Below are positions 45,715 through 56,800 of a stretch of 64,000 bases of DNA, piece after piece (within the stretch, counting starts at the first letter, position 1; every line of letters starts with the position of its first letter). A program made the position numbers and the translations under genes. Source of the stretch: Meloidogyne chitwoodi (Eukaryota; Nematoda; Chromadorea; Rhabditida; Meloidogynidae). Under the pieces are notes generated by a model. That model was not told the DNA's origin, did not search any database, and saw only the letters and a program-made list of their open reading frames with translations. Location of the stretch: NCBI GenBank assembly GCA_015183035.1, contig JACZZP010000014.1, positions 62,001 through 126,000 of the forward strand, written 5' to 3'.

Positions 45715-47040
45715 ATGACATTTCATAAAATTGATCGTGATAGTATAAATTCTATTACAAATGCCTTAGATTTTTTTCAAGTTCCCCCAACTAATGTAAG
45801 CATTTCCTCATCAAAAGTTTTTGAAATATTGACAAATAACCCTTTAACAGATACTCCATTTCATTTCAAAATTCATAGTAGTCAAGACTATATTGATCTT
45901 TCAAAGGTATACCTTTTTACAGAATTTCGCATAAGAAAGGAAGATGCAGATGGAAAACTCATAAATTTGGTTGCAACAGATAGTGTTGTACCTATACAAC
46001 TAATTGGTCAAACTTTTATAAATAATATGAGAATTAATGTAAATGGTAGAGAAATTTTTAATTCAAATTCTCTTTATGCTTATAAAACATACTTTTCACA
46101 TGAACTTTCATATTCTATAGGAGCAAAAAATTCCCATTTAAATGCTGCAGGATATTATTATGATTCTGACACAAATCTAGAGGGTGGTAATGCTTTTAAT
46201 TCAAGAAAACAATTATTTGAAAAAAGTAAGACAGCCCAATTTATTTCAAAACTCGATGCTGATATATTTAATCAACCACTATATCTAATTAATCATTGCG
46301 AAATTGATATTGAAATCCTCCCAAATGAATCAAAATTTGTATTGATAGCACCCCCTGTTAACAATGTTCCTCAAACTACAACTTATCATTTTGAAGTTGT
46401 AAACTGTAAAATGTATGTAAAAAAGATTGACATTATGGATGGACTCTCACTAGACATTGCAAGAAAACTTGAAACTAAACCTGCACGTTATGCTATAAGA
46501 AAAACTATGATGAAACCTTTGTTCATAAGCCAAGGTCGGTATGAATTTAATGCAAATTTATTCATGGATCAAATTCCACGAAGAGTTACATTAGGATTAG
46601 TTGCAAATGCAGACTATGTAGGGAAATTTGATCGAAGTCCCTTCAACTTTCAACATTTTAATGTAAGAGAAGTTAGTATAATAGCTAATGGGAGACCTTA
46701 CCCTCAGGCTCCATATGACTTTGATTATAAAAATGGGAGATATGTTCGGGCATTTCATGATATGAATGAAGCTACGGGTCTGACAAATTCTTCAGAAAAT
46801 AATGGAATAACTTATCAACAATATGGAAAAACACATTGTATCTATGTTTTCAATTTAACAAATAGTGGAGAGGACAATAGCGGAACATTTGACTTAATCA
46901 AAAACGGAACAACTGCTGTAAATATTAAATTTAGTCAACCCGTTCCAGAAGGCGGAGCTATGCTCATTGTGATGGGTGAGACGGATTCCCTTATAATGCT
47001 CGATAAAAACCGGACTATAGCCAGTGACACAACCATTTAG
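45715..47040 (+). CDS. Polinton major capsid protein (double jelly-roll)
   Basis: 441 residues. The text matches the family of Polinton major capsid proteins that is annotated in animals as F54H12.2-like: YIDLSKVYLFTEFRI near the start, VVPIQLIGQTFINNMRINVN, then SYSIGAKNSHLNAAGYYYD. The length fits a double jelly-roll capsid subunit without large inserts. It stands in the centre of the morphogenesis cluster, after the penton-like and pVI-like genes and before the protease. A TATAAAAAG motif is found 49 bp upstream (45666). The gene is intact. Confidence 0.88.
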   Translation: MTFHKIDRDSINSITNALDFFQVPPTNVSISSSKVFEILTNNPLTDTPFHFKIHSSQDYIDLSKVYLFTEFRIRKEDADGKLINLVATDSVVPIQLIGQTFINNMRINVNGREIFNSNSLYAYKTYFSHELSYSIGAKNSHLNAAGYYYDSDTNLEGGNAFNSRKQLFEKSKTAQFISKLDADIFNQPLYLINHCEIDIEILPNESKFVLIAPPVNNVPQTTTYHFEVVNCKMYVKKIDIMDGLSLDIARKLETKPARYAIRKTMMKPLFISQGRYEFNANLFMDQIPRRVTLGLVANADYVGKFDRSPFNFQHFNVREVSIIANGRPYPQAPYDFDYKNGRYVRAFHDMNEATGLTNSSENNGITYQQYGKTHCIYVFNLTNSGEDNSGTFDLIKNGTTAVNIKFSQPVPEGGAMLIVMGETDSLIMLDKNRTIASDTTI

Positions 47041-47045
47041 AAAAA

Positions 47046-47486
47046 ATGAAAAATATTTTAGTTTCTATATTTTTAATTCGCATATTCGCTCCATGTGTTG
47101 GACTTACAACGTATGGAAATGATGTAAATTTAGAAAAGATTCCCGAGTATTCAGAATATTTACGTCAGTTGGGATACCCAAAGAAAAATTCAACAGCTGA
47201 AAGAATTTCAGCTCCAAGTCCCCCAATAATATCTCTTCCAGCAATTGAACTTTGTAAGAATGGACCTCCGGATGATAGTTTATACGGCCATATATTTTGT
47301 TGGGGGATGATTGGTTTATATATTATGTTAATTGCTAGTTTAATTATTTATCAACTTCGTTCAGTTTTTTGGCTAAAAACAAATATTCCTAAAAATAATA
47401 ATAATAATGTACAGCACTCAAATTACGAAAATATTGAGCTCCAACCTAGAAACGAGCAAAATCTTCCAAGGGTGCTTTCCATGTAA
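47046..47486 (+). CDS. Polinton single-pass membrane protein, 146 aa
   Basis: Starts 5 bp after the capsid gene. A signal peptide (residues 1-19, ILVSIFLIRIFAPCVG) is followed by a short outer region of about 60 residues with one Cys (ELCKNG), a transmembrane segment at about 84-104 (WGMIGLYIMLIASLIIYQL) and a cytosolic tail rich in Asn. It is too short for the large fusion proteins known from some nematode Mavericks. It might mark a step at a membrane during particle entry or exit, but there is no direct evidence. Its last 80 bp overlap the protease gene. Confidence 0.7.
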   Translation: MKNILVSIFLIRIFAPCVGLTTYGNDVNLEKIPEYSEYLRQLGYPKKNSTAERISAPSPPIISLPAIELCKNGPPDDSLYGHIFCWGMIGLYIMLIASLIIYQLRSVFWLKTNIPKNNNNNVQHSNYENIELQPRNEQNLPRVLSM

Positions 47487-47847
47487 TAATTTACCAAAGC
47501 CTGTGAAAGGTAAAGCTTTAATTGTAAACCTAGATCCTCAAGGATATGAAGGCTCACATTGGATTGCAATTTATGTTCAAAAGATTGATGAAATAATTTA
47601 TTTTGATAGTTTAAACCTTCCCACTAGTATTTGTATTATAGACTCATTTTTAAAAAATTTTAAAATTGTTACAAGAAATTTAAGAGAATACCAATCCCCA
47701 AACTCTAATTATTGTGCCCATTATTGTATTTCTTTTATTTATTTCATTTCAAAAAGTTATACATTTCCCCAATACCTTAATTTATTAAATAAAAATCAAA
47801 ACTCAGATTTATTTGTAAAAAATATTGTTAATAAAATGATTAAATAA
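47407..47847 (+). CDS. Polinton adenovirus-type cysteine protease
   Basis: 146 residues. Catalytic elements of the adenain/Ulp1 fold are seen in order: GSHWIAIYV (His about 50), IYFDSLNLP (Asp about 66) and SPNSNYCAHYCISF (Cys about 102 in the YCAHYC box). The short length suits adenain-like rather than full Ulp1 enzymes. The N-terminal part overlaps the membrane-protein gene in another frame; the ATG at 47407 is the first of the frame. It would mature precursors at Gly-Gly sites such as those in the two small basic proteins of this element. Confidence 0.85.
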   Translation: MYSTQITKILSSNLETSKIFQGCFPCNNLPKPVKGKALIVNLDPQGYEGSHWIAIYVQKIDEIIYFDSLNLPTSICIIDSFLKNFKIVTRNLREYQSPNSNYCAHYCISFIYFISKSYTFPQYLNLLNKNQNSDLFVKNIVNKMIK

Positions 47848-47897
47848 TAATGTTTTAATTTTTTACATTAAAAATAAATATTTAAAAGTTTACTTTT

Positions 47898-48304
47898 TTA
47901 ATCCTCTTTCTTGGTTTCAGCTTGTTTTTTCCCATCCCATTCGCATAAAATATCATTTATATACATATTCTTCTTGATGCAAATAGTACACAAATCAAAA
48001 CTAACATTAATTTTTCCATCAACCTCCTCAGAGAACTTATTCTTTTTATGATAAAGAGCATTTGCACACTGTTTACAAAGACGAAATTCGATTCTAGGAA
48101 GATATTTCATTCTGACAAGTTTCCACAAAACCTTGGAGTTAATACCATTTTTCTTTTCAATCTTGCCTTTAACGATTGTCTGATCAATGTTATTTTTCAG
48201 TTTAGATTTTTTCTCATTATTTTCAAATGTAACCTCGATTATTTCTTCGCCAATTTTTTGTTATTTACCAAATGATTTTCTGGTATAGTATTTAATTTAG
48301 TCAT
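47898..48304 (-). pseudogene. Small two-CxxC Polinton protein, frameshifted
   Basis: A minus-strand frame ends at 47898 and contains CKQC and CTIC about 30 residues apart, with a Lys-rich start and end, so one zinc site is plausible. The frame that holds the motifs has no ATG before an internal one (48128); upstream sequence in the same style continues to an ATG at 48304 but in another frame. The break falls at or near a run of six T (plus strand 48254-48259). It may be a real frameshift or a homopolymer error. The gene converges on the protease gene. No family is recognised. Confidence 0.55.
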
Positions 48305-48367
48305 TTTTATTAAAAGTATTATTTTAATGGCTCAAGAGGGAAATTTGAGCAAGATACTCTTGAACTG

Positions 48368-51300
48368 ATGGAACAGATTGGAGCACCTTTTGACCAAAAT
48401 GAATATGATGCAGAGGATTGGGTTCCTCCAATAGTGGACCATTGGAATGAGCAATATGAAGGCCAGTTTATTTTCAAAGTTTTTATGTTTGACTGCTTGG
48501 GACACTACAAACCTTGTTTTAAATATGGCCCTAATAACTATAATTCACCTTTGCTTCTTTACTTTGACGGCTCCCATTTCAACGGGGTATCTTGCACTGG
48601 AGGGCTCTTTGGGCAGTCTTACTGTTTAGAATGTGAGACAATTTATGATAGGCCAAAACAACACTCTGTATCATGTCGAGCACGATGTTTAAACTGCTCC
48701 CGAGTTGGTCCACTATATCCATGCCAACCAAGAAACAAATTTTACAAAAAATGCAGCAATTGCTTTAAGAAATTCAACAACGAAGACTGTTTTATTTTTC
48801 ATTTAAATTCTAATTTCTGCAAAAATTCAAAAAAATGCGAAAAATGTGGAGTAGTATGGGACGTCAAGGATAATAATAGAAATGGAAGAAAAGGCCATGC
48901 TTGTAATGAGAAATACTGCAAGACGTGTGGAGGATATCATGAAACCAAAAGAGGATGCTTTGTTAAACCATTGGAGATCAAGGAGCAAAAACCATATAGA
49001 ATTGTAGCTTTTGATCTTGAAACAACGCAACACTTAACTACAAACAACAACAAAAGAAAACATCAAGTCAATTTTGTTGCAGCAAGAGTAACTTGCCCCA
49101 AATGCATAAATGATGAGCAAATTGAATGTAAAATTTGCGGAAACAACCGACTCATTACATTTTCTGAACGGCCGTTCACAAAAACGAACGTTGTTAACAA
49201 AAATATATCAGAAGAACCGCTTGTTTCCTTCGTCAAGTGGATTATTGAAACAACAAAGGAATTTGATACAATAGCCTTCTCTCATTACGGAGGAAAGTTC
49301 GACATGGTTATTGTCTTCAAAGAGTTATTTCTTCTAGGTTTTACACCTGAAATGTTAAAAAGAGGAAATAAAATGTATGAGATGAAGGTGCGCATTGGAA
49401 AGAAGAGCATGTTAATTTTTAGAGATAGCTTTAATATTATGCCAATGTCTTTGGCATCATTGGTTCGAGCATTTGCTCTTAAGGTTGAGGATAAACCGTT
49501 CTTTCCTCACCTCTCAAACCATCCAAAGAATTATGGAAAAGAAATATACCCCTCTCCATCTGAATATTTTGCGGATGGGATGATGCCTGAAAAGAGAAAA
49601 GAATTTGACCAATGGTACTCACAGAACAAAGAACAACCATTTCTGCTTGATGAGGCCTTAGCTTCTTATTGCACAAATGATGTGGAAATATTATTAGCTG
49701 CATTAATTGCATTTCGAAAAGAATTTATGGACGTTACAAAGCGATCAAATGGTGAAAGACCTGCTTCAGTTAAAGCTCATGATGGGATAGATGTTCTAAG
49801 AGAGTCAATGACCATTGCGTCTGCATGTATGAATCATTTTAGAACAAATCACTTGAAGGAAAATCACTTGGCTCTTGTTCCAGAGAAGGGGTATGACAAT
49901 GCTGATAATCAAAGCAAATTAGCTCTGAAATTTATGAAATGGTACGAAGAGGAGCATGGAGTAACAATTCAAAATGCATATTCAAAAGGAGGAGAGAAAA
50001 AAGTGGGCAATTATAAGTTGGATGGGTGGATAGAGGAGGAGAAGCTTGGGATAGAAGTTAATGGGTGTGCATGGCACGGGTGCGAGAGATGCTATCCTGA
50101 AAACAACATAATGCTCCCAAATGGAGTAACTGCGGGAAAGCAGAGAGAAAAAGATGAAATTCGACTACAATTTATCAAAAGTCAGGGAATAAATGTTCAA
50201 GTCTTTTGGGAGTGTGAAATAAGAAAAATGTTGGATAAAGATAGAGAAATGAGGAACAAATTTAAAAATTATCTGGACAACGGGCCTATTGATATCCGCT
50301 CTTCTTTCTTTGGAGGACGGACTGGCCCACTGCGTCTCTTTTACAAACCAAGGGATCGTGAGAAGATTTCATACTATGATGTCACTTCCCTCTACCCATT
50401 TATTAATGTGACAACAAAGTATCCAATTGGTCACCCAGAAGTACATATTCTGAACAAAGACGTCAAATGGATTAGGCCTGAAGACAACACTTATGAATTG
50501 GCAATTTTGAAAGTGTTTGTTATACCACCAAGGAGTATAGATGTACCTGTGCTCCCAATGAAGATTGGAGAGGATGATGAAAGACTTCTCTTCCCACTCT
50601 GCTCCAAATGCGCGAGAGAGCACCCAGAAGGGGATGTGAATGAAAAATACTCATGTCCTCATTCAGATGAACAAAGAGGATGGCTGAGTACCTGCACCTC
50701 AATTGAGCTCAATGTTGCTCTTGAGGAAGGATATAGAGTGACAAAGCTCTTCCGAGTATTAGAATACAAGGAATCGGACAACAAATTATTTGCTCCCTAC
50801 ATTATTGAATTTATGGCAGCAAAAATCCATTCTTCAGGATTTGATATCTCCGTCAAAGGAAAATATGAGGAGGAGGAGAAATTTATTAAAGAATGTAAAC
50901 AAAAGTTTGGAATATCTATTGAAAGAAGTAAAATGGGCCCAAATAAAGGAAAAAGAACTCAGGCAAAGTTAATGCTCAACAATTTGTGGGGGAGATTCTC
51001 CTTAAGAAATGACGGGCTTTTTCAATGTGCTATAACAGACAACCCTGCTGAACTTAGGCGACACATGGATGACCATTCCGTTGATATTAAAGCATTGGAT
51101 GAACTTGCTCCTGGTATTATGCTCATCACATACATCAAGAAGAAGGATTGGATCGAGGAGCATGCGTCGTCAAATGTGGTCATTTCACTTTGGACGACAT
51201 CAGCTGCACGTATACATTTGCTCAGAGCAATGCAAAAAGTCGTCAGAACTCCTGGATGCAAGCTTCTCTACACTGACACGGATTCACTGATATTCTCTCA

Positions 51301-51754
51301 TCCGCAACTGAATTGTCCATTACAGCTAGGATCTCATTTAGGGGAATTTACAGATGAATATCCCTCACATGAAATTATGGAGTACACCTGTGGAGGAGCT
51401 AAACAGTACGGGCTCAAATTGAGACGGAAGGAGCAGCATGTAGCAGCTGACTATGAGTACGTGTTAAAAGTTAGAGGAATGACCCTCAACTTCGACGTGA
51501 TCGAAAATCAGGGACTCCGTTATGACACATTCAAGGATCAGGTACTATCTTATGCAAAAACAGGAGAGTTAAATCCTATTGATATTTTATATCCCAATTT
51601 TTTGAGACCATCTATTAAAGATGGCTGTGTTACCTCTCAACCCCTTCATAAAATGTATAAACCAGTTGTATGTAAAGGGGTTATCCGCCCTTCTGATTTT
51701 ATTGTATTAAATTTTGGCCATTTAAATAATAAACATCCTCTTATATTAATATGA
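48368..51754 (+). pseudogene. Truncated second copy of Polinton DNA polymerase B
   Basis: 1128 residues identical to the C-terminal part of the complete gene at 53884-57978. The inverted duplication starts at codon 223 of the full gene, so the N-terminal 236 residues before the first ATG here, including the putative OTU Cys region, are absent. All exonuclease and polymerase motifs remain. The first ATG (MEQIGAPF) has no known promoter. A shortened enzyme might still be made; loss of the N-terminus and a foreign upstream region make normal function doubtful. Confidence 0.8.
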
Positions 51755-52130
51755 TTTCATAAGGAGATGGAAAGTAGTCAGGGGTACAGATCCTCCAACC
51801 TTATACCAACCATGTTATCGATGATTACCAACATGAGCTATTCTTATGTTGTGAGGTCGTTCCCTCATTGAATTTCAATGAATATCAACATGTGTTAGCC
51901 ATATGTTGTGGGGCAATCCTCTCATTGAATGTGGTCGCGGACTTGAGTAAATTCTCAAGTCCCTGGTCGGGTTGGAGGAGATGTCGAATGACGAAGCCAA
52001 GCTCCTTCCATATTAATATTTTTCATAGAGGTTTTATTAAACTTATAAGCCAAACTCATTCCCTATCACTATAATTATTATTACTCATAATGTAAATAAT
52101 GTATTCAAAATAAAAATTTTAATAATAAAA
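51755..52130. other. Structured non-coding stretch downstream of the truncated polymerase
   Basis: Two imperfect copies of a 57-bp unit (starting AACATGAGC at 51830 and AACATGTGTT at 51887) each hold ATGTTGTG and CTCATTGAAT. Short hairpins are possible, for example ACTTGAG with CTCAAGT near 51940-51960. The frame 51868-52074 (68 codons) is not supported. The same stretch is mirrored at 53508-53883. It may be a 3' RNA structure or origin-linked signal; unproven. Confidence 0.4.
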
Positions 52131-52445
52131 ATGTCTATTTTTAAAAATCTGTATTACAGAATTAACAAAAGTTAATACAAGTTTTTAGGGGTAAAAATAC
52201 AGAATTAAGGAAAAGGAGCTTAATTTTATAATATTAAAAGACAAAATTAAGGACAAACTACAGAGTTAACAAAAGTTAATACAAGGTTTTAGGGGTAAAA
52301 AAGGCAGAATTAAGAAAAACAAGTTAAAATTTAAAAATTTTATTTACAAAATTAAAAAGTATTTACAAAATTAGTAATAGTTTGTATTCAATTTTAGGGG
52401 TAAAATTGCAGAATTAAGAAAATATTTGTAAAAATTCATCATTTT
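52131..52445. repeat. Degenerate tandem repeat, left arm
   Basis: Three diverged units share TTTTAGGGGTAAAA, CAGAATTAAG and GTTAATACAAG. The mirrored copy is at 53193-53507. The repeat separates the polymerase end from the PAZ-like fragment. Confidence 0.7.
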
Positions 52446-52481
52446 TGTCATATGTGTGTGCGCATGTATATAGATGGCACA

Positions 52482-52812
52482 CTACCAGTCATCTTGGCTA
52501 AAATCTCCTCTGTACACTTCCATCTCATCCTCAAGATTCTTATCCATAATAATTTCAGGACTATCAGGAGGTGAAAATTTGGCTTTGCTTGAAAAACTTG
52601 AAGATAAACTTGTAATTTTCTCTGCTTCCTCATCAACAAATTCTAATAGCTCGATAGGATAGAAACGATCTTTCTGATATGGTCGTCGATCGATTACACA
52701 ATTTAGATATGGATAACGAAGTTGAATACGATGACGAGTGTAAAAATGTTGAGCAATACTAACATTATATGGACGTCTGAGATGTCCATAGGCACGAATT
52801 TTATTTTTGGAG
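52482..52812 (-). pseudogene. PAZ-like fragment, closed left copy
   Basis: Mirror copy of the PAZ-like sequence at 52832-53156, read outward from the palindrome centre on the minus strand. The frame is open to its stop at 52482, but upstream across the spacer it meets a TGA within a few codons, and no ATG precedes the PAZ-like part. So this copy cannot be translated as the right copy can. Confidence 0.65.
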
Positions 52813-53156
52813 GTATTTCAAGAAAAAGTGCAAATAAAATTCGCGCCTATGGACATCTCAGACGTCCATATAATGTTAGTATTGCTCAACATTTTTACAC
52901 TCGTCATCGTATTCAACTTCGTTATCCATATCTAAATTGTGTAATCGATCGACGACCATATCAGAAAGATCGTTTCTATCCTATCGAGCTATTAGAATTT
53001 GTTGATGAGGAAGCAGAGAAAATTACAAGTTTATCTTCAAGTTTTTCAAGCAAAGCCAAATTTTCACCTCCTGATAGTCCTGAAATTATTATGGATAAGA
53101 ATCTTGAGGATGAGATGGAAGTGTACAGAGGAGATTTTAGCCAAGATGACTGGTAG
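52722..53156 (+). CDS. Argonaute PAZ-domain-like fragment in the Polinton
   Basis: A 144-codon frame spans the palindrome centre. The first about 37 residues come from the antisense side of the left arm and the spacer. From NKIRAYGHLRRPYNVSIAQH on it resembles the second half of an Argonaute PAZ domain: SIAQHFYTRHRIQLRYPYLN followed by CVIDRRP and then FYPIELLEFV, matching the usual pattern of V-x2-YF, Y-x-I-x-L-x-YP-x-LPC and YxPxEL. The end is acidic and Ser-rich (SLSSSFSSKAKFSPPDSP). The MID and PIWI domains are absent. The gene converges on the complete polymerase gene. The natural N-terminus was lost at the palindrome centre, so the present frame may be chance or a reduced product. Host capture is inferred. 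Confidence 0.6.
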   Translation: MNTMTSVKMLSNTNIIWTSEMSIGTNFIFGGISRKSANKIRAYGHLRRPYNVSIAQHFYTRHRIQLRYPYLNCVIDRRPYQKDRFYPIELLEFVDEEAEKITSLSSSFSSKAKFSPPDSPEIIMDKNLEDEMEVYRGDFSQDDW

Positions 53157-53192
53157 TGTGCCATCTATATACATGCGCACACACATATGACA

Positions 53193-53507
53193 AAAATGAT
53201 GAATTTTTACAAATATTTTCTTAATTCTGCAATTTTACCCCTAAAATTGAATACAAACTATTACTAATTTTGTAAATACTTTTTAATTTTGTAAATAAAA
53301 TTTTTAAATTTTAACTTGTTTTTCTTAATTCTGCCTTTTTTACCCCTAAAACCTTGTATTAACTTTTGTTAACTCTGTAGTTTGTCCTTAATTTTGTCTT
53401 TTAATATTATAAAATTAAGCTCCTTTTCCTTAATTCTGTATTTTTACCCCTAAAAACTTGTATTAACTTTTGTTAATTCTGTAATACAGATTTTTAAAAA
53501 TAGACAT
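53193..53507. repeat. Degenerate tandem repeat, right arm
   Basis: Mirror image of 52131-52445, with units ending in TTTTACCCCTAAAA. No coding content. Confidence 0.7.
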
Positions 53508-53883
53508 TTTTATTATTAAAATTTTTATTTTGAATACATTATTTACATTATGAGTAATAATAATTATAGTGATAGGGAATGAGTTTGGCTTATAAGTTTA
53601 ATAAAACCTCTATGAAAAATATTAATATGGAAGGAGCTTGGCTTCGTCATTCGACATCTCCTCCAACCCGACCAGGGACTTGAGAATTTACTCAAGTCCG
53701 CGACCACATTCAATGAGAGGATTGCCCCACAACATATGGCTAACACATGTTGATATTCATTGAAATTCAATGAGGGAACGACCTCACAACATAAGAATAG
53801 CTCATGTTGGTAATCATCGATAACATGGTTGGTATAAGGTTGGAGGATCTGTACCCCTGACTACTTTCCATCTCCTTATGAAA
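53508..53883. other. Structured non-coding stretch downstream of the complete polymerase
   Basis: Mirror image of 51755-52130, directly after the stop of the complete polymerase gene on the minus strand. The frame 53564-53770 is the mirror of the one rejected in the left arm. Confidence 0.4.
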
Positions 53884-56800
53884 TCATATTAATATAAGAG
53901 GATGTTTATTATTTAAATGGCCAAAATTTAATACAATAAAATCAGAAGGGCGGATAACCCCTTTACATACAACTGGTTTATACATTTTATGAAGGGGTTG
54001 AGAGGTAACACAGCCATCTTTAATAGATGGTCTCAAAAAATTGGGATATAAAATATCAATAGGATTTAACTCTCCTGTTTTTGCATAAGATAGTACCTGA
54101 TCCTTGAATGTGTCATAACGGAGTCCCTGATTTTCGATCACGTCGAAGTTGAGGGTCATTCCTCTAACTTTTAACACGTACTCATAGTCAGCTGCTACAT
54201 GCTGCTCCTTCCGTCTCAATTTGAGCCCGTACTGTTTAGCTCCTCCACAGGTGTACTCCATAATTTCATGTGAGGGATATTCATCTGTAAATTCCCCTAA
54301 ATGAGATCCTAGCTGTAATGGACAATTCAGTTGCGGATGAGAGAATATCAGTGAATCCGTGTCAGTGTAGAGAAGCTTGCATCCAGGAGTTCTGACGACT
54401 TTTTGCATTGCTCTGAGCAAATGTATACGTGCAGCTGATGTCGTCCAAAGTGAAATGACCACATTTGACGACGCATGCTCCTCGATCCAATCCTTCTTCT
54501 TGATGTATGTGATGAGCATAATACCAGGAGCAAGTTCATCCAATGCTTTAATATCAACGGAATGGTCATCCATGTGTCGCCTAAGTTCAGCAGGGTTGTC
54601 TGTTATAGCACATTGAAAAAGCCCGTCATTTCTTAAGGAGAATCTCCCCCACAAATTGTTGAGCATTAACTTTGCCTGAGTTCTTTTTCCTTTATTTGGG
54701 CCCATTTTACTTCTTTCAATAGATATTCCAAACTTTTGTTTACATTCTTTAATAAATTTCTCCTCCTCCTCATATTTTCCTTTGACGGAGATATCAAATC
54801 CTGAAGAATGGATTTTTGCTGCCATAAATTCAATAATGTAGGGAGCAAATAATTTGTTGTCCGATTCCTTGTATTCTAATACTCGGAAGAGCTTTGTCAC
54901 TCTATATCCTTCCTCAAGAGCAACATTGAGCTCAATTGAGGTGCAGGTACTCAGCCATCCTCTTTGTTCATCTGAATGAGGACATGAGTATTTTTCATTC
55001 ACATCCCCTTCTGGGTGCTCTCTCGCGCATTTGGAGCAGAGTGGGAAGAGAAGTCTTTCATCATCCTCTCCAATCTTCATTGGGAGCACAGGTACATCTA
55101 TACTCCTTGGTGGTATAACAAACACTTTCAAAATTGCCAATTCATAAGTGTTGTCTTCAGGCCTAATCCATTTGACGTCTTTGTTCAGAATATGTACTTC
55201 TGGGTGACCAATTGGATACTTTGTTGTCACATTAATAAATGGGTAGAGGGAAGTGACATCATAGTATGAAATCTTCTCACGATCCCTTGGTTTGTAAAAG
55301 AGACGCAGTGGGCCAGTCCGTCCTCCAAAGAAAGAAGAGCGGATATCAATAGGCCCGTTGTCCAGATAATTTTTAAATTTGTTCCTCATTTCTCTATCTT
55401 TATCCAACATTTTTCTTATTTCACACTCCCAAAAGACTTGAACATTTATTCCCTGACTTTTGATAAATTGTAGTCGAATTTCATCTTTTTCTCTCTGCTT
55501 TCCCGCAGTTACTCCATTTGGGAGCATTATGTTGTTTTCAGGATAGCATCTCTCGCACCCGTGCCATGCACACCCATTAACTTCTATCCCAAGCTTCTCC
55601 TCCTCTATCCACCCATCCAACTTATAATTGCCCACTTTTTTCTCTCCTCCTTTTGAATATGCATTTTGAATTGTTACTCCATGCTCCTCTTCGTACCATT
55701 TCATAAATTTCAGAGCTAATTTGCTTTGATTATCAGCATTGTCATACCCCTTCTCTGGAACAAGAGCCAAGTGATTTTCCTTCAAGTGATTTGTTCTAAA
55801 ATGATTCATACATGCAGACGCAATGGTCATTGACTCTCTTAGAACATCTATCCCATCATGAGCTTTAACTGAAGCAGGTCTTTCACCATTTGATCGCTTT
55901 GTAACGTCCATAAATTCTTTTCGAAATGCAATTAATGCAGCTAATAATATTTCCACATCATTTGTGCAATAAGAAGCTAAGGCCTCATCAAGCAGAAATG
56001 GTTGTTCTTTGTTCTGTGAGTACCATTGGTCAAATTCTTTTCTCTTTTCAGGCATCATCCCATCCGCAAAATATTCAGATGGAGAGGGGTATATTTCTTT
56101 TCCATAATTCTTTGGATGGTTTGAGAGGTGAGGAAAGAACGGTTTATCCTCAACCTTAAGAGCAAATGCTCGAACCAATGATGCCAAAGACATTGGCATA
56201 ATATTAAAGCTATCTCTAAAAATTAACATGCTCTTCTTTCCAATGCGCACCTTCATCTCATACATTTTATTTCCTCTTTTTAACATTTCAGGTGTAAAAC
56301 CTAGAAGAAATAACTCTTTGAAGACAATAACCATGTCGAACTTTCCTCCGTAATGAGAGAAGGCTATTGTATCAAATTCCTTTGTTGTTTCAATAATCCA
56401 CTTGACGAAGGAAACAAGCGGTTCTTCTGATATATTTTTGTTAACAACGTTCGTTTTTGTGAACGGCCGTTCAGAAAATGTAATGAGTCGGTTGTTTCCG
56501 CAAATTTTACATTCAATTTGCTCATCATTTATGCATTTGGGGCAAGTTACTCTTGCTGCAACAAAATTGACTTGATGTTTTCTTTTGTTGTTGTTTGTAG
56601 TTAAGTGTTGCGTTGTTTCAAGATCAAAAGCTACAATTCTATATGGTTTTTGCTCCTTGATCTCCAATGGTTTAACAAAGCATCCTCTTTTGGTTTCATG
56701 ATATCCTCCACACGTCTTGCAGTATTTCTCATTACAAGCATGGCCTTTTCTTCCATTTCTATTATTATCCTTGACGTCCCATACTACTCCACATTTTTCG

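Larger units (their letters stand above)
48327..52806. repeat. Left arm of the 4.48-kb Polinton palindrome
   Basis: This arm is the reverse complement of 52832-57311; positions p and 105638-p correspond. The polymerase parts translate identically in both arms over 1128 residues; one difference was seen near the centre (CACG here, CGCG there). The spacer is about 25 bp (52807-52831). The left border at 48327 joins, through an AT-rich TATTATTTTAAT, to the promoter side of the small two-CxxC gene. Confidence 0.93.

Noticed and set aside
49479..51290. Several 60-84-codon frames within the polymerase genes
   Set aside because: They are frame shadows of the polymerase coding region and appear in mirror form in the other arm.
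52722..53156. Dicer PAZ domain
   Set aside because: The pattern with RIQLRYPYLNC and FYPIELL fits Argonaute-type PAZ better, and no helicase or RNase III sequence is near; Dicer is not excluded.
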